64,000 nucleotides of DNA from Clostridium brassicae (GTDB lineage Bacteria > Bacillota > Clostridia > Clostridiales > Clostridiaceae). The notes below the pieces were generated by a model. It worked only from the letters and a program-made list of their open reading frames with translations. It was not told the DNA's origin and searched no databases. Location of the stretch: contig NZ_JAPQFJ010000011.1 in assembly GCF_026738875.1 (NCBI RefSeq), positions 1 to 64,000 on the forward strand, read 5' to 3'. This document shows positions 53,401 through 62,136 of the stretch, piece by piece (positions within the stretch are counted from its first letter, which is position 1; each line of letters opens with the position of its first letter). A program made the translations under genes and the position numbers.

Positions 53401-53481
53401 AAGGACTATTTCTTTGCGTGCTGAAGGTTTAATGGATAACTACATATATTTAGAAAACCTATTCCTCTGACGTTATCCATT
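53401..53481 (-). ncRNA. Copy 2 of the conserved pseudoknot-forming element
   Basis: On the minus strand, stem 1 pairs 53472-53481 with 53431-53440 (10 perfect pairs) and stem 2 pairs 53455-53460 with 53425-53430 (6 perfect pairs). The stems interleave as an H-type pseudoknot with abutting 3' strands. The connecting loops are 11 and 14 nt. The sequence AGGAATAGGTTTTC...GCAAAGAAA is shared with 9960-10017. Like copy 1, it lies just past a stop codon (that of the 53512-53697 gene), in the same orientation as that gene. Confidence 0.6.
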
Positions 53482-53511
53482 AAGTCGTAATATTATTATA
53501 TTGTGTTATAA

Positions 53512-53697
53512 TTAAATAAAAAAGTTTTTCATTTTATCATTGATTATTTCCATTGATAATGATGGTGTATTTATGTTGACTTTATCTCCGATTTTTGAAT
53601 TAGGAGGAAGATGTGACGTACATAAATCCATAGTTGCACCATTTTCAAAAATTATAAAGGCATCCGTGTCGTTTATATCGAGTATTTTTCCTTGCAT
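53512..53697 (-). CDS. Small DUF3006-like protein
   Basis: This 61-residue protein has AAAGGAG upstream of its ATG. It looks like a small beta barrel: GKILDINDTDAFIIFENGATMDL, read as two strands, then HLPPNSKIGDKVNI. That pattern (Asp/Glu turn, LPxxxKxGD) fits DUF3006-type or similar OB-like mini-proteins, whose role is unknown. The C-terminal 18 residues extend beyond the motif. Its stop is 31 bases before the pseudoknot element on the same strand. Confidence 0.65.
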   Translation of the reverse strand: MQGKILDINDTDAFIIFENGATMDLCTSHLPPNSKIGDKVNINTPSLSMEIINDKMKNFFI

Positions 53698-53792
53698 TTA
53701 AAGTGCTCCTTTACAAATTTATTTATCTAAGTAGTTTTTACTAATATAGATTAATTATGCTACAGAAAACAGTTTAAAAAGGGGATAGAGTT

Positions 53793-54905
53793 ATGGTCAG
53801 GGATTATGGATTATATCTTACTATTGTATTATTAGTAGCTTTAATTTTACTTCAGCATTATTGGATGAAAAAAGCAAAGGATAGATTGATTTCAATAGAT
53901 AGAATAAAGGATGAATTTTATAATTTAGGAAATCGGATTAACAAAGTAAAAAATAAAAATGATTTATACAAGGTTATGCTTAATGCTGCAGTAAGTTTAA
54001 TTAAAGCTGCAGATAAAGGAAGTATACTTATATTAGAGGAAGATGAACGCTTTTACTTTAAAGCAATAAATGGATTTGGTGATGAACTAAAAGAAGTGTC
54101 CTTAAGCAGAGAAGAGTGTTATTTATATAAATATAACAATTTTAAGAATACGACAATAATAAAAGATCCAGCTCAATTTGATGAGAAATATTTAAATGAT
54201 GAAAATAAAGATAAAATGAATAAGTTTAAGGCGTTAAATATTAAATATACTTTAAGTTCTCCTATTTATATTGAGGATGAATTAATTGGATTAATAAATG
54301 TGGATTCTTCTTACGAGGATAGAGCGTTTACTAAGGATGATTTAGAATTAATGGATTATATAAAGAATGAGATGCAGATAGTACTAAAAAATTTTATAAT
54401 TCAAGATGAATTAAGATATTTAGTAAACCATGATGATTTAACAGGAATATATAATAGACGAATTTTTAAAGATATAATCAATGAAGAATTAGTAAATGTT
54501 AAATATAATAAATTAAATTTAATATTTGTTTTAATAGATATAGATAAATTTAAATCTATAAATGATACTTACGGTCATATAATGGGGGATAAGGTTTTAA
54601 AAGAATTTACAAAAACATTAATAGATAATATAGGAGAAAATAGTATATGTGCTAGAATATCAGGAGATGAGTTTGCGATTTTCTTTAAAAATTATTCAAA
54701 AGAAGAAGTTATGCAATTATTAGATAATATAAATAAAATTTTTTCTTCTAAAACTATTAATAATATATATGATTTAAAAGTAAGTTTTAGTTATGGTATA
54801 TGTGAGGTATGTTCTGACAATATATTATCTTATGATGAGGTCTTTTCTATATCTGACAAAAATATGTATAAGAATAAAAAGGAAAAAGGAGATATAAAAA
54901 GATAA
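53793..54905 (+). CDS. GGDEF-domain diguanylate cyclase with GAF sensor
   Basis: This protein makes the second messenger cyclic-di-GMP from two GTP if active. The 370-residue protein has one N-terminal membrane segment (about 6-24) and a coiled linker. A GAF domain lies at about 55-195 (LINVDSSYEDRAFTKDDLELM) and a GGDEF domain at about 205-365. The substrate and metal residues are present (DDLTGIYNRR, IDIDKFKSINDTYGH). The active loop reads SGDEF, with Ser in place of the first Gly, a variant compatible with activity in some enzymes. The product-inhibition motif RxxD before the loop is absent. It overlaps the mgtC start by one base. Confidence 0.9.
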   Translation: MVRDYGLYLTIVLLVALILLQHYWMKKAKDRLISIDRIKDEFYNLGNRINKVKNKNDLYKVMLNAAVSLIKAADKGSILILEEDERFYFKAINGFGDELKEVSLSREECYLYKYNNFKNTTIIKDPAQFDEKYLNDENKDKMNKFKALNIKYTLSSPIYIEDELIGLINVDSSYEDRAFTKDDLELMDYIKNEMQIVLKNFIIQDELRYLVNHDDLTGIYNRRIFKDIINEELVNVKYNKLNLIFVLIDIDKFKSINDTYGHIMGDKVLKEFTKTLIDNIGENSICARISGDEFAIFFKNYSKEEVMQLLDNINKIFSSKTINNIYDLKVSFSYGICEVCSDNILSYDEVFSISDKNMYKNKKEKGDIKR

Positions 54906-55606
54906 TGAATAATTATGAAGTGGTTCTTAGATTAGTATTAGCCGCTTTTGCTGGAGGCCTTTTAGGATATGAGAGAGAATTTAAGAATAGACCAGCAGGT
55001 CTTAGAACCCATATTTTAGTTTGTGTAGGTGCGGCTATAATATCTATTATACAACTTTATATTGCTTGGGATACTATGGAACTTATAAGAGCAAATCCTC
55101 AGATGGCAAACTCTATTAAAGCTGATATAGGAAGAATGTCTGCTCAAGTTGTGTCTGGTATAGGATTTTTGGGTGCTGGTACTATAATACATGAGAAAGG
55201 TTCAGTAAAAGGACTTACTACAGCTGCTAGTTTATGGACAATAGGGTGTATTGGTATAGCTATAGGTATGGGATATTATTTTTTAGCAATTGTATCTACA
55301 GGAGTGGTTTATTTTACTTTGGTTTCTTTAAAGAAATTTGAGTTTAAGGTGCTAAAAAAAGTTTCTACTGTAAAACTCTTAATAGAATATCATAATAATG
55401 AAGAATTAACCTTAAGATTGAATAATTATTTTAAAAGTAAAAATATAGTTATAAAAGACTCTAAATTTTTGGTGGATGAAAAAGATGAAGATTTATTATT
55501 TAAAAAATCTTTATACGTAATAGTAGTACCGAGAAATGTTAAAGTAAGTAGCGTTATAGGGGAACTAAAGAAAATCGATCAAGTTGTAAGAGTATCAAGA
55601 GAATAA
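54905..55606 (+). CDS. MgtC/SapB family membrane protein
   Basis: The ATG overlaps the upstream stop (TAATG), so translation is coupled to the diguanylate cyclase. The 233-residue product has an N-terminal membrane domain with the MgtC motifs LLGYEREFKNRPAGLRTH, MSAQVVSGIGFLGAGTI and GLTTAASLWTIGCIGIAIG. A C-terminal ACT-like soluble domain follows (about 150-233). MgtC proteins affect growth at low magnesium and inhibit the F1F0 ATP synthase in pathogens; the role in clostridia is not settled. Coupling with a c-di-GMP enzyme is notable. Confidence 0.92.
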   Translation: MNNYEVVLRLVLAAFAGGLLGYEREFKNRPAGLRTHILVCVGAAIISIIQLYIAWDTMELIRANPQMANSIKADIGRMSAQVVSGIGFLGAGTIIHEKGSVKGLTTAASLWTIGCIGIAIGMGYYFLAIVSTGVVYFTLVSLKKFEFKVLKKVSTVKLLIEYHNNEELTLRLNNYFKSKNIVIKDSKFLVDEKDEDLLFKKSLYVIVVPRNVKVSSVIGELKKIDQVVRVSRE

Positions 55607-55631
55607 AATTGCTAAGCAATTTTATTCTCTT
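55597..55631. terminator. Shared terminator containing both stop codons (mgtC and MBL gene)
   Basis: A perfect 16 bp inverted repeat (55597-55612 with 55616-55631) joins convergent genes; the mgtC stop (55604-55606) and the MBL stop (55622-55624) are inside the stem. The AAAATT/AATTTT tract gives U-rich ends in both directions. Confidence 0.8.
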
Positions 55632-56260
55632 GGATCTAATATTTTAACTGTATTTTTATCAAGAATATTTTTATCTATAATTAAAGAACAATTATTTATT
55701 CTTTCACCATTTTCCATATTTATAATAAAGGTTTCCACTCCTTCAAGTGGAAAAGATAAATGAGGAGTTTTATAATGCATAGGTATAATTATTTTACTAT
55801 TAATTTCTTTAGCTACTTTAGCTGCTGCTTTACCATCAATAGTATAATTTCCACCTACAGGAATAAGAAGAATATCGATATTTCCAATTTTATTTATATA
55901 ATCTTGTGATAGTTCATGTCCTAAATCACCTAAATGGCATATTTTGTATCCATCAATTTCAAATACAAATATAATATTTTCACCTCTTTTAGTTCCTTTA
56001 ACATCATCGTGAAATGAAGGAATTCCTTTTAAAGGAATATCACATAAGTTAAATAATCCTACTTTATCTATAATTTTTGGATTACCTTTAAGTTTATCTA
56101 TATAATCATGATCAAAATGATGATGACTTATAGATACCAAATCTACTTCTTCATCAAAGATTTTATATCCTACAGATTCATCAAAAGGATCAGTTAATAA
56201 CCTTCTTCCCTTAGAGTCTTCGATTAAGAAAGATGAATGACCTAACCAAGTTATTTTCAT
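55622..56260 (-). CDS. Metallo-beta-lactamase-fold hydrolase (UPF0173 type)
   Basis: The ATG at 56260 has AAGGAGCG upstream, matching the family start MKITWLGHSSFLI; a frame to 56284 lacks a site. The 212-residue cytosolic protein has the metal-binding ISHHHFDHD near residue 50, HLGDLGH near 120, PVGGNYTID near 145 and the C-terminal IPMHYKTP near 180. Together these give the ligands of a dinuclear metal site. The UPF0173/YtkL group has no firmly assigned substrate. It is a single gene, convergent with mgtC. Confidence 0.9.
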   Translation of the reverse strand: MKITWLGHSSFLIEDSKGRRLLTDPFDESVGYKIFDEEVDLVSISHHHFDHDYIDKLKGNPKIIDKVGLFNLCDIPLKGIPSFHDDVKGTKRGENIIFVFEIDGYKICHLGDLGHELSQDYINKIGNIDILLIPVGGNYTIDGKAAAKVAKEINSKIIIPMHYKTPHLSFPLEGVETFIINMENGERINNCSLIIDKNILDKNTVKILDPRE

Positions 56261-56579
56261 TATACTACGCTCCTTATAAAGCAATTTTTACTATCTAAGC
56301 TAAATTATAATTATATTTAAGTTTATTATTATAGATATTTTAAAATATCTATTTAAATATAATTGTACTCAATATTAATATAAAATAATCATTATATGTA
56401 AAAAGTCAATATAGATAATAGATGATTTAATTAATATATCGACTATAGGATTTGAAAATATGGAAAATAATACATTTGATAATCAAAAACTATTTTATAA
56501 AATTATGACAAAAAAATTGAATTATTTTACTGAATAAGATAAGATTAGATTAGTAATATATTATTGTGGAGGCGATATA
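56261..56579. other. Gap between divergent MBL and amidase genes with a 22-bp palindrome
   Basis: A perfect 22 bp palindrome (56331-56341 with 56342-56352) lies about 70 bases upstream of the MBL start. It may be a dimer-binding operator or chance in AT-rich DNA. No gene is seen. GTGGAGGCGAT at 56567-56577 is the amidase ribosome binding site. Confidence 0.4.
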
Positions 56580-58574
56580 TTGAAACAGTGTACAAAATTT
56601 CTAATAAGTATTATGGCTTTTCTATTTCTTATAGGAATAAATATACCTCCAAATGTTTTTGCGGCTACAAGTTCTAATATTATGGGTAAGGCGAGCGTAG
56701 ATGTGAATAAGATTTGGACTATTAAATTTAATAATGAATTGGACAAGTCAACGATAGAGGGAAAAGATAATGTGTTGGTTTTAGATGATAAAGGAGCTAA
56801 AGTAAATACAAAAATTCAATATAAAGATAGTAAAACCCTATTGATTTCTCCTATTAAAAATTATGATTATGGCAAGAAATATACAATAATAGTAAAAGAT
56901 ACAGTGAAATCAAAAAAAGGAAAAGGCATGAAAAAAGCTGTACAAATGGACTTTACAACTAAGAGCAATGCTACTCAAATAAAAACTATTGAAGATATGA
57001 GCCAAATTTTATATAAGGGTGAAAAATATACACTACCTTCAGTTGTTAAAGCCGTTATGAGTAATGGTACAGAACAAAATGTTAGTATTAAATGGGATAA
57101 TACATATATAAACACTTTAAAACCGGGAACATATAATTATAAGGGTACAGTATCAGGATATGATAAAAAAGTTAATTTAAAGGTAGTAGTAAGTTCTTCA
57201 TCTGGTGCAGATTTGTCAAGAATTACCAAAGTTTGTATAGATCCAGCTAGTGCATCTAATCTTAAACTATTAACAGGACCTACTGGAGTTAACGACAATG
57301 ATGTTAATTTAAAGATTGCATTAAAACTTGGAAAGTTACTAGAAAGCAAAGGCATAAAAGTTGCTTATACAAGACAAAAAGATTCTGTTTCTTGGAATCA
57401 AAGTGAAGATGTAGAAAAGAGATGTAAGATAGCAAATGATTCAGATTCGGAAGTTCTTATAAGTATAAGATCTAATTATTATTCATCTTCAACAGCAGAA
57501 GGAATAGAAACTTATTATCTAGGCAAAGATACTAAAAGTAAAGATTTAGCACAGCAGGTGCAAAAAAACGTGATTTCTAAAACAAATGCAAAAGATAGGA
57601 CAGCACAGAAGATAGGTGAAAACCATATTGAGCTTTTGCAAGACTTTAATGGAGTTGGTATTTTAATATATGGAGGATTTATATCTAACCCTAATGAAGA
57701 AAAGCTATTAAATAGTTCACAATATCAAGACAAAATAGCACAAGGTATAGCTGATAGTATTAACAATTCTACTAATAATAAAATTGTGTCTATAAAAGAT
57801 ATTAATGCTAATGTAAATCAAGGAGAGTCATATACTTTGCCAACAAAAGTTATGGCTATAGATGAAAAAAGTAATTCAGTCCAAGCTGATATTGTATGGG
57901 AAGTAAGTAGTATAGACACAAATAATGCAGGAACTTATGTTATTAAAGGAAGAGTAAATAATTATTCTAAATTAGTTACATTAACTATAGTCGTATCTCC
58001 TAAGAAAGTAGCTAAATACAAAATATGTATAGATTCTGGACATGGTGGTTATGATTCAGGAACTATTGGATACAGTGGAACAAAAGAAAAAGATATAGCA
58101 TTACAAGTTTCCTTAAAAGTAGGACAACTTTTACAGAAGAATGGAATAGATGTTGTTTATACAAGAACTAGCGACAATGTTCCATGGCCTCCAATTAAGG
58201 GTAAGGAACTTGAGATGAGATGTGATATATCAAATAAAGCTAAGGTGAATTATTTTGTATCAATTCATCTAAATAGTGTAGATGGAAGTCCATCAACATC
58301 AGGCATTGAAACTCTTTATGGTAGTAATAGGACAGATGGAATACCTTTAGCTAAAAATATACAAAAGGAAATGGTTGCTGCAACAGGCGGAAGAGATAGA
58401 GGAATAAAGAAGAGAAATGATGTTTATGTAGTTAAATGGCCAGATGCACCTCCTGTTTTAGTTGAGTTGGAATTTATCAGTAATCCACAAAAAGAAAAGT
58501 TACTAAAAACTTCTGAATATCAACAAAAATGTGCAGAAGCTATAGTAAGGGGTATTATGAAAACACTTAAATAA
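56580..58574 (+). CDS. Four-domain N-acetylmuramoyl-L-alanine amidase 1 with one dead and one intact amidase domain
   Basis: A TTG start follows GGAGGCGAT. The 664-residue product has a signal peptide (1-28), an SbsA-type Ig-like domain (about 33-130) and a bacterial Ig-like domain (135-205). A degraded Amidase_3 domain (about 215-395) and a second Ig-like domain (400-475) follow, then an intact Amidase_3 domain (482-664). The intact domain has His488 (GHGG), Glu503, His563 (SIHLNS) and Glu629 (LVELEF), the zinc and catalytic set. The degraded copy has lost the GHGG (IDPASAS), the second His (SIRSNYY) and the catalytic Glu (ILIYGGF). The intact part should cut peptide stems from glycan strands. 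Confidence 0.92.
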   Translation: MKQCTKFLISIMAFLFLIGINIPPNVFAATSSNIMGKASVDVNKIWTIKFNNELDKSTIEGKDNVLVLDDKGAKVNTKIQYKDSKTLLISPIKNYDYGKKYTIIVKDTVKSKKGKGMKKAVQMDFTTKSNATQIKTIEDMSQILYKGEKYTLPSVVKAVMSNGTEQNVSIKWDNTYINTLKPGTYNYKGTVSGYDKKVNLKVVVSSSSGADLSRITKVCIDPASASNLKLLTGPTGVNDNDVNLKIALKLGKLLESKGIKVAYTRQKDSVSWNQSEDVEKRCKIANDSDSEVLISIRSNYYSSSTAEGIETYYLGKDTKSKDLAQQVQKNVISKTNAKDRTAQKIGENHIELLQDFNGVGILIYGGFISNPNEEKLLNSSQYQDKIAQGIADSINNSTNNKIVSIKDINANVNQGESYTLPTKVMAIDEKSNSVQADIVWEVSSIDTNNAGTYVIKGRVNNYSKLVTLTIVVSPKKVAKYKICIDSGHGGYDSGTIGYSGTKEKDIALQVSLKVGQLLQKNGIDVVYTRTSDNVPWPPIKGKELEMRCDISNKAKVNYFVSIHLNSVDGSPSTSGIETLYGSNRTDGIPLAKNIQKEMVAATGGRDRGIKKRNDVYVVKWPDAPPVLVELEFISNPQKEKLLKTSEYQQKCAEAIVRGIMKTLK

Positions 58575-58605
58575 TTTAGTATCTAGAGTATAGGATTAAA
58601 ATAAT

Positions 58606-58664
58606 AGGAAGAGGAATAAGAATTACAAAAGTCATATTGTAATTTTTATATCTCTTCCTTTAAT
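58606..58664 (+). terminator. Terminator of amidase 1
   Basis: A long stem (58606-58628 with 58637-58659) with few mismatches. Its AGGAAGAGG base recurs in the terminator of amidase 2 (61048-61103), so the terminator appears to have been duplicated with the gene. Confidence 0.75.
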
Positions 58665-58925
58665 ATATGCAGTTATTATTGTTTGTAAATATATACAGTT
58701 AAGTAATTTATAATGAACCCGAATTAATTAATAAGGTTAAGTTAAATCATAATTTATTTTAGTTAAGGGCTATTAAAAAATTCAATATATGCAATTAAAT
58801 TGAAACAAAAAACTAATTAAGAAGATTATTTTATATAATTTAATAAAATGTTCCTAATTAAATTGAATTATTTTCATAAATGAAATAAAATTAACTTAAA
58901 TAAAATATTATGTGGAGGGGATATA
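58665..58925. other. Gap between the two amidase genes
   Basis: The sequence is AT-rich and holds the promoter of amidase 2. A TGTGGAGGGGAT ribosome binding site lies at 58911-58922. I see nothing else. Confidence 0.35.
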
Positions 58926-60917
58926 TTGAGAACGTGGAGAAAATTTCTAGCATATACTATAATTTTTATACTCTTTATAGGAGTAGACATACCTCCAAAT
59001 GTTTTTGCAGCTACAAGTTTAAACATTACAGATAAAGTAAATGTGGATGTGAATAAGATTTGGACTGTTAAATTTAATAATGAATTGGACAAGTCAACAA
59101 TAGATGGAAGCGATAATATATTGATTCTAGATGATAAAGGCTCTAAAGTAAATATAAAGATTGAGTATCAGGATAACAAGACCTTATTGATTTCCCCTGT
59201 AAATAATTATGAGTATGGAAAAATTTATACATTAGTAGTAAAAGATACGGTAAAATCTAAAAGTGGTAAAGGCATGAAAGAAACTATACAGATGAAGTTT
59301 ACAACTAAGACTAGTAATGCTACTATTAAAACCATTGAAGATATTACTCAAATTTTATATAAGAGTGAAAAATATTCATTGCCATCAGTTGTCAAAGCTA
59401 TTATGAATGACAATACTGAACAAAATGTTAGTGTTAAATGGGATAATACATATATAGATACATCAAAACCAGGAACATATTATTATAAAGGTACAGTATC
59501 AGGGTATGATAAACTAGTTAATTTAAAGATAGTAGTGAGCACATCTTCTGGCGTAGATTTATCAAGAATTACTAAGGTTTGCATAGATGCTGCTAGTGCG
59601 TCTAACCTTCAAGTTTTAACAGGACCTACTGGAGTTAAAGATAAAGATGTTAATTTGGGTATAGCATCAAAACTTGGAAAATTATTAGAAAATAAAGGAA
59701 TAAAAGTTACATATACAAGACAAAGTGATTCTGTTCCTTGGAGTCAAAGTGAAGATGTATTAAATAGAGATAAGATAGCGAATGATTCACAATCGGAAGT
59801 TCTTGTAAGTATAAGATCTAATTATTACTCATCTCTAACAGCAGAGGGAATGGAAACATATTATTTAGGAACTGATAGTAAAGGGAGTACCTTAGCACAA
59901 CAGGTTCAAAAAAATATCATTTCTAAAACAAATGCAAAGGATAGGGGTGCAAAAGAAGTAGGAGAAAGTCATATTAAGTTTTTGCAGGAATTTAATGGCG
60001 TTGGTATTTTAGTATATGGAGGATTTATATCTAATACTAATGAAGAAAAGCTATTAAATGATTCGCTATATCAAGATAAAATAGCACAAGGTATAGCAGA
60101 CAGCATAAATGCTTCTAGTGGTAATACAATTACGTCTGTAAAAGATATTAGTGCTAATGTGATTGAAGGAAATTCATATAGTTTACCAACAAAAGTTACA
60201 GCAATAGATGACAAAAATAATTCACTTCAGGCTGATGTTATATGGGAAGTAAATAGTGTAGATACAAGCAAAGTAGGAACTTATGTTATTAAAGGAAGAG
60301 TTAATGGGTATTCTAAATTAATTACATTGACTCTAACTGTATCTCCTAAACCTACAGCTAAGTATAAAATATGTATAGATCCTGGGCATGGTGGATATGA
60401 TTCAGGGGCTATAGGTCCGGGGGGAACTAAAGAAAAAGATGTAGTATTGCAAGTATCATTAAAGCTAGGACAAATCTTGGTGAATAATGGAATAGATGTT
60501 GTTTATACACGAACTAGTGATAATGTTCCATGGCCAGCAAATAAGAGTGAAGAACTTAAGATGCGATGTGATATATCAGATAAAGCTAAGGCAAATTACT
60601 TTGTATCAGTTCATGCAAATAGTGTAGATGGAAGCCCATCAACCTCAGGAATTGAAACTCTTTATGGTGATAACAGAACAGATGGAATCCCTCTGGCTAC
60701 TAATATACAAAACGAAATGGTTGCTACAATGGGAGGAAAAGATAGAGGGCTTAAAGAAAGAGCAGTTTATGTTGTAAAATGGACAGATGCTCCTTCTGCT
60801 TTGGTCGAATTAGAATTTTTAAGTAATCCAGATAAGGAAAAATTATTAAAGACTCCGGAATATCAACAAAAATGTGCAGAAGCTATAGCAAGAGGAATTA
60901 TGAAAACACTTAAATAA
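58926..60917 (+). CDS. Four-domain N-acetylmuramoyl-L-alanine amidase 2 (tandem paralogue)
   Basis: This 663-residue protein repeats every domain of its neighbour in the same order: signal peptide, SbsA-like Ig domain, Ig-like domain, degraded amidase domain, Ig-like domain and intact amidase domain. The intact domain has DPGHGGYDSG, TKEKD, VSVHANS and LVELEFLSN. The degraded domain carries the same losses as in amidase 1 (DAASAS, SIRSNYY, ILVYGGF), so the loss predates the duplication. It starts at TTG with GGAGGGGAT. Being retained as a pair suggests both are used, perhaps with different substrate wall regions or timing. Confidence 0.92.
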   Translation: MRTWRKFLAYTIIFILFIGVDIPPNVFAATSLNITDKVNVDVNKIWTVKFNNELDKSTIDGSDNILILDDKGSKVNIKIEYQDNKTLLISPVNNYEYGKIYTLVVKDTVKSKSGKGMKETIQMKFTTKTSNATIKTIEDITQILYKSEKYSLPSVVKAIMNDNTEQNVSVKWDNTYIDTSKPGTYYYKGTVSGYDKLVNLKIVVSTSSGVDLSRITKVCIDAASASNLQVLTGPTGVKDKDVNLGIASKLGKLLENKGIKVTYTRQSDSVPWSQSEDVLNRDKIANDSQSEVLVSIRSNYYSSLTAEGMETYYLGTDSKGSTLAQQVQKNIISKTNAKDRGAKEVGESHIKFLQEFNGVGILVYGGFISNTNEEKLLNDSLYQDKIAQGIADSINASSGNTITSVKDISANVIEGNSYSLPTKVTAIDDKNNSLQADVIWEVNSVDTSKVGTYVIKGRVNGYSKLITLTLTVSPKPTAKYKICIDPGHGGYDSGAIGPGGTKEKDVVLQVSLKLGQILVNNGIDVVYTRTSDNVPWPANKSEELKMRCDISDKAKANYFVSVHANSVDGSPSTSGIETLYGDNRTDGIPLATNIQNEMVATMGGKDRGLKERAVYVVKWTDAPSALVELEFLSNPDKEKLLKTPEYQQKCAEAIARGIMKTLK

Positions 60918-61047
60918 TAGATTATTTTTTATAGGGGTGTTGTTTTTATACTCTTTAAAAATATAGCTAAATAATAAATAAGATACTAAGCGTAAGTAGA
61001 GGTTTTATATTTATTTTGCTATGAATTAAGAGAAAATTTAAAAATAA

Positions 61048-61103
61048 AAAGGAAGAGGTATTATAATTGCAAAATAATATTGTAATATTATGCCTCTTCC
61101 TTT
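61048..61103 (+). terminator. Terminator of amidase 2
   Basis: A long imperfect stem (from about 61048 with its partner ending at 61103) based on AAAGGAAGAGG / CCTCTTCCTTT, like that at 58606. Confidence 0.75.
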
Positions 61104-61166
61104 ATTATGTTAATATTAGTATATATTTTAAAAATTTAATTAACAATAAATAAGGAAGGGAGAAAT

Positions 61167-62108
61167 TTGGTGAATAAAAACAAGACATTTTATGCAAATT
61201 TATTTGCTATGATATTATTAATTTTATATTCATTTGGAGGAGATATATTAGTCCCTATATTTGGGAAAATGAGTTTATCGCTTCCTATGTATCTTGTACT
61301 TCCTCAAATACTTTTATTAGTAGTACCTACAATAGTATATTTTATTATAACAAAAGAACCAGTAAAAGATACTCTTAGACTAAATAAAATAGGGCTTAGG
61401 ACGATATTTATAGTAATCGGAATAGGTTTTTTATCTATGCCTATAGCGAGCTTTTTATCCCTAATATCTCAATTTGTTTTTCCAAATAGAATAGGTCAAG
61501 TAGTAAATAGGTTAGATAATATACCTTTTATTATAAGATTAGGTGTTGTAGCTCTAACACCTGCTATTTGTGAAGAGATAACTATGAGAGGAGTTACTTT
61601 ATCAGGATACAATGATTTAAGTATTAAAAAATCAGCTATAATGACAGGTCTATTTTTTGGAATGATTCATATGGATGGTAATCAATTTTTATATGCCTTT
61701 GCACTGGGAGTAATATTTGCTTATTTAGTGAGAATTACAAATTCTATATTTTCATCTATGATATGTCATTTTATTATAAATGGTACACAAGTATTTTTGT
61801 TAGAAGTAAGTAAATATCTTTCAAAGCTTTCTAATCAAGATGTTAAAGCCGTACAAGGGGCAGGGCTATCAAGTTTTACAATGTCTCAAAAAATAAATGC
61901 TGTTCTATTTTATTTAGTATTAGCAGTAATTTGTTTAGGTGTTATAGTAATTTTAATACAAAAATTGATTAAAATTCATGGAAAAATAGGAATACAATCA
62001 AATAATGTTTATGAAAATGATATAAAATATATAAATTGGCCAGTATATGTATCAGTTATATTATACATTTTTATAATAGTAAATCAATTAATTAAAATAT
62101 ACAAATGA
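61167..62108 (+). CDS. CPBP family intramembrane metalloprotease
   Basis: This 313-residue membrane protein has about eight hydrophobic segments. CPBP (Abi) motifs are present: EEITMRGV near residue 138 (the catalytic EExxR-like motif), FFGMIHMD near 170 and a third His in SMICHFIINGTQ near 208. The family cleaves peptides in the membrane and often gives immunity to bacteriocins or processes small signals; the substrate is unknown. The start is TTG at 61167 or GTG at 61170 with AAGGAAGGGAG upstream. The C_GCAxxG_C_C gene follows 28 bases after its stop, so co-transcription is likely. Confidence 0.88.
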   Translation: MVNKNKTFYANLFAMILLILYSFGGDILVPIFGKMSLSLPMYLVLPQILLLVVPTIVYFIITKEPVKDTLRLNKIGLRTIFIVIGIGFLSMPIASFLSLISQFVFPNRIGQVVNRLDNIPFIIRLGVVALTPAICEEITMRGVTLSGYNDLSIKKSAIMTGLFFGMIHMDGNQFLYAFALGVIFAYLVRITNSIFSSMICHFIINGTQVFLLEVSKYLSKLSNQDVKAVQGAGLSSFTMSQKINAVLFYLVLAVICLGVIVILIQKLIKIHGKIGIQSNNVYENDIKYINWPVYVSVILYIFIIVNQLIKIYK

Positions 62109-62136
62109 CAAGGTTAAATTATGGGAGGAACTAGGA

